This document shows positions 61,155 to 64,000 of a stretch of 64,000 bases of DNA, one piece after another. The position numbers and the translations under genes are program-made. The notes beneath the pieces are model-generated. The model was not told the origin of the DNA. It was given only the letters and a program-made list of their open reading frames with translations, and did not search any database. Each line of letters begins with the position of its first letter. Position 1 is the stretch's first letter. The stretch is from Bidens hawaiensis (Eukaryota > Streptophyta > Magnoliopsida > Asterales > Asteraceae), in the NCBI GenBank assembly GCA_021521415.1, contig JAIQDT010000001.1, positions 1 to 64,000 of the forward strand, read 5' to 3'.

Positions 61155-62713
61155 CTCATCATCCCTAGTTACCTATTTTATCAAGTTATCAGGTTATAAT
61201 TGTTCATTTGATTAATACACAGTCAGTTTAGTTAAAACATATATTAACTAAACTTAAATATGTTAATCCACCAGATTCGGCTAGCATTTATGCTCATATC
61301 ACTTACTTTTTCTTACATGTTTGTTTTAAAGCCTGCCAATGCACTAACACAAATAATCACATAACCTTTTATTCTAATTTTTTACTGGATTTGGGATTAG
61401 ATAATGAATGTTCTATCATCATTTCTTTTTGCATCAAAATTCATTTTTTATGAGCATAATTTTTTTTAAGTTTTTGGATTTTTAAAATATTCGCTTGTTT
61501 TTGCCTTCGCTATATAGAAACTAAAGTCACCATACTTTTGTATTTTCCCCTTTTCTCCCCCAAAGAGACAAAATATTAAAAAGATTAAAATCAATAATTG
61601 CAGTTTATATGAAAACACGATGAATCTATACATTATCGATGTTAATAGACTCGTAACGTCATCGCTCATAATCCCTAATTACCCATTTTAACAAGTTATC
61701 AGGTTATATTTGTTCATTTGATAAATACACACTCGTTTTAGTTAAAACATATGTTAACTGAACTTCAAGATAATAATAGACTTGTAACATCATCTCTCAT
61801 CATCCCTAGTTACCCATTTTATCAGGTTATAATTGTTCATTTTATTAATACACAGTCAGTTTAGTTAAAACATATATTAACTAAACTTAAATATGTTAAT
61901 CCACCAGATTCGGCTAGCATTTATGTTCATATCTCTTACTTTTTCTTACCTGCTTGTTTTAAAGCCCGCCAATGCACTAATACAAATAAGCACACCAAAT
62001 TTTAAGCTTATTTTCTTACTGTATTTGGGATTAGATGACTAATGTTCTATCATCTTTTCTTTTTTGCTTTAAAATTCATTTTTTATGAGTATAAATTCTT
62101 TTTAAAGTTTTTGGATTTTGAAATATTCGAATGTTTTTGCCTTCCCTCTATAGAAACTAATGTCACAATACTTTAGTATTTTCCCCTTTTCTCCCCCCCC
62201 CACCCCCTCCAAAAAAAAGACAAAATATTAAAGATGATTAAAATCAATAATTGTTGTTTATATGAAAACACGATGAATTGATACACAATCGATGTTAATA
62301 GACTTTTAACATCATCTCTCATCATGCCTAGTTACCCATTTTATCAGGTTATAAATGTTCATTTTATTAATACACAGTCAGTTTAGTTAAAACATATATT
62401 AACTGAACTTAAATCTGTTAATCCACCAGATTCGGCTAGCATTTATGTTCATATAACTTACTTTTTCTTACCTGCTTGTTTTAAAGACCGCCAATGCACT
62501 AATACAAATAAGCAGACAATATTTTAAGCTTATTTCTTACTGTATTTGGGATTAGATAACTAATGTTCTATCATCTTTTCTTTTTTGCTTTAAAATTCAT
62601 TTTTTATGAGTATAAATTCTTTTTAAAGTTTTTGGATTTTTTAAATATTCGAATGTTTTTGCCTTCCTTCTATAGAAACTAATGTCACAATACTTTTGGA
62701 TTTTTGAAATATT

Positions 62714-62801
62714 CGAACGTTTTAATTAACTCTGATATTTAGAACTGCGTTTATGAGTAAATCCAACACGAAAGTAGGGCTACCGGTAACGGGGCCTTAC
62801 A
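62714..62801 (+). repeat. Captured A-family LTR end, copy 5
   Basis: Same fragment and junctions, 1,647 bp after copy 4. Confidence 0.93.
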
Positions 62802-64000
62802 CTCATCATCCCTAGTTACCTATTTTATATCAGGTTAAAATTGTTCATTTGATTAATACACAGTCAGTTTACTTAAAACATATATTAACTGAACTTAAAT
62901 ATGTTAATCCACCAGATTCGGCTAGCATTTATGCTCATATCACTTACTTTTTCTTACATGTTTGTTTTAAAGCCTGCCAATGCACTAACACAAATAATCA
63001 CATAACCTTTTATTCTAATTTTTTACTGGATTTGGGATTAGATAATGAATGTTCTATCATCATTTCTTTTTGCATCAAAATTCATTTTTTATGAGCATAA
63101 TTTTTTTTAAGTTTTTGGATTTTTAAAATATTCGCTTGTTTTTGCCTTCGCTCTAAAGAAACTAAAGTCACCATACTTTTGTATTTTCCCCTTTTCTCCC
63201 CCAAAGAGACAAAATATTAAAAAGATTAAAATCAATAATTGCAGTTTATATGAAAACACGATGAATCTATACATTATCGATGTTAATAGACTCGTAACGT
63301 CATCGCTCATAATCCCTAATTACCCATTTTAACAAGTTATCAGGTTATATTTGTTCATTTGATAAATACACACTCGTTTTAGTTAAAACATATATTAACT
63401 GAACTTCAAGATAATAATAGACTTGTAACATCATCTCTCATCATCCCTAGTTACCCATTTTATCAGGTTATAATTGTTCATTTTATTAATACACAGTCAG
63501 TTTAGTTAAAACATATATTAACTAAACTTAAATATGTTAATCCACCAGATTCGGCTAGCATTTATGTTCATATCTCTTAGTTTTTCTTACTTGCTTGTTT
63601 TAAAGCCCGCCAATGCACTAATACAAATAACCACACAATATTTTAAGCTTAATTCTTACTGTATTAGGGATTAGATGACTAATGTTCTATCATCTTTTCT
63701 TTTTTGCTTTAAAATTCATTTTTTATGAGTATAAATTCTTTTTAAAGTTTTTGGATTTTTGAAATATTCGAATATTTTTGCCTTCCCTCTATAGAAACTA
63801 ATGTCACAATACTTTTGTATTTTCCCCTTTTCTCCCCCCCCCCAACCCCCTCCAAAAAAAAGACAAATTATTAAAGATGATTAAAATCAATAATTGTTGT
63901 TTATTTGAAAACACGATGAATTGATACACAATCGATGTTAATAGACTTGTAAAATCATCTCTCATCATCCCTAGTTACCCATTTTATCAGGTTATAATTG

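Larger units (their letters stand above)
57853..62801. repeat. 4,949-bp super-unit of three higher-order repeats
   Basis: The sequence from 62802 on repeats that from 57853 with a 4,949-bp offset. It shares private variants such as TTATATCAGGTTAAAATTG, GTATTAGGGATTAG and ACAAATTATTAAAG that the intervening units lack. Within the block, 59500-61154 and 61155-62801 are each other's closest copies (shared ACATATGTTAAC and CACACCAAATTTTAA). Confidence 0.8.
50433..64000. repeat. Satellite array, right side, with higher-order structure
   Basis: AT-rich tandem units of about 500-520 bp, marked by CATCATCCCTAGTTAC, GATTCGGCTAGCATTTATG, a C-rich tract and CGATGTTAATAGACT. A partial ~130-bp segment (CTCATAATCCCTAATTACCC to AGATAATAATAGAC) is often added, giving ~640-bp composites. 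From 55557 on, units are arranged in a ~1.65-kb higher-order repeat ending in an LTR fragment. The array runs off the window. No gene is supported. Recurrent 67-85-codon minus-strand frames are by-products of the repeats. Confidence 0.92.

Noticed and set aside
50712..63310. A 67-85-codon minus-strand frame (MSDDVTSLLTS...) recurring in most satellite units
   Set aside because: It is kept open only because units are recent copies. Several copies are frameshifted with no sign of selection. There is no promoter or known domain, and the hydrophobic stretch is what AT-rich sequence encodes by chance.

Overview
This window is plant nuclear DNA with no host gene that I can support. It is a satellite array broken by a five-level nest of LTR retrotransposons. 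Evidence for a plant: every primer-binding site is complementary to plant initiator tRNA-Met, and the elements are Ty3 chromovirus (Tekay/Del-like) and Ty1 copia (SIRE/Maximus-like) types. There is also a plant-type SINE tail and a telo-box. The extra copia ORF resembles proteins I associate with Asteraceae retroelements, so a composite-family plant is a reasonable but unproven guess.

Layout. Level 0 is a satellite (1-388 and 50433-64000). Level 1 is chromovirus A1 (+ strand, 389-50432, target-site duplication CTCAT), with gag-pol decayed by stops, frameshifts and a deletion. Level 2, inside A1, holds solo LTR 1 (6695-9851, TSD GTTAG) and copia element C (- strand, 9942-47916). The far end of C and the neighbouring A1 integrase sequence were lost in one deletion. 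Level 3, inside C, holds solo LTR 2 (12357-15866, TSD CTCTG) and A2 (- strand, 20027-41493, TSD ATATT), a second and much younger A-family element. Level 4, inside A2's reverse transcriptase, is B1 (+ strand, 24770-36610, TSD TCGAC). B1 has near-identical 3.6-kb LTRs around a badly decayed interior.

How parts relate. A2 has an uninterrupted Gag-Pol frame apart from B1. B1 cannot encode its own proteins, yet it inserted recently, so it was probably mobilised in trans. Element C carries a third, very long ORF downstream of pol. That ORF has what looks like its own TATA box, telo-box leader and small intron.

Most notable signals: (1) In A- and B-family LTRs a consensus splice donor and a downstream acceptor bracket most of the tandem arrays, and the donor is part of an inverted repeat whose partner lies just before the acceptor. 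(2) A hairpin just upstream of the polypurine tract has arms that change in a compensatory way between families. (3) The last 88 bp of an A-family LTR, reached through two microhomology jumps, was captured by the satellite and amplified as part of a ~1.65-kb higher-order repeat. (4) A short CTCGG/CCCGA-type motif recurs dozens of times in element C's LTR and spacer.
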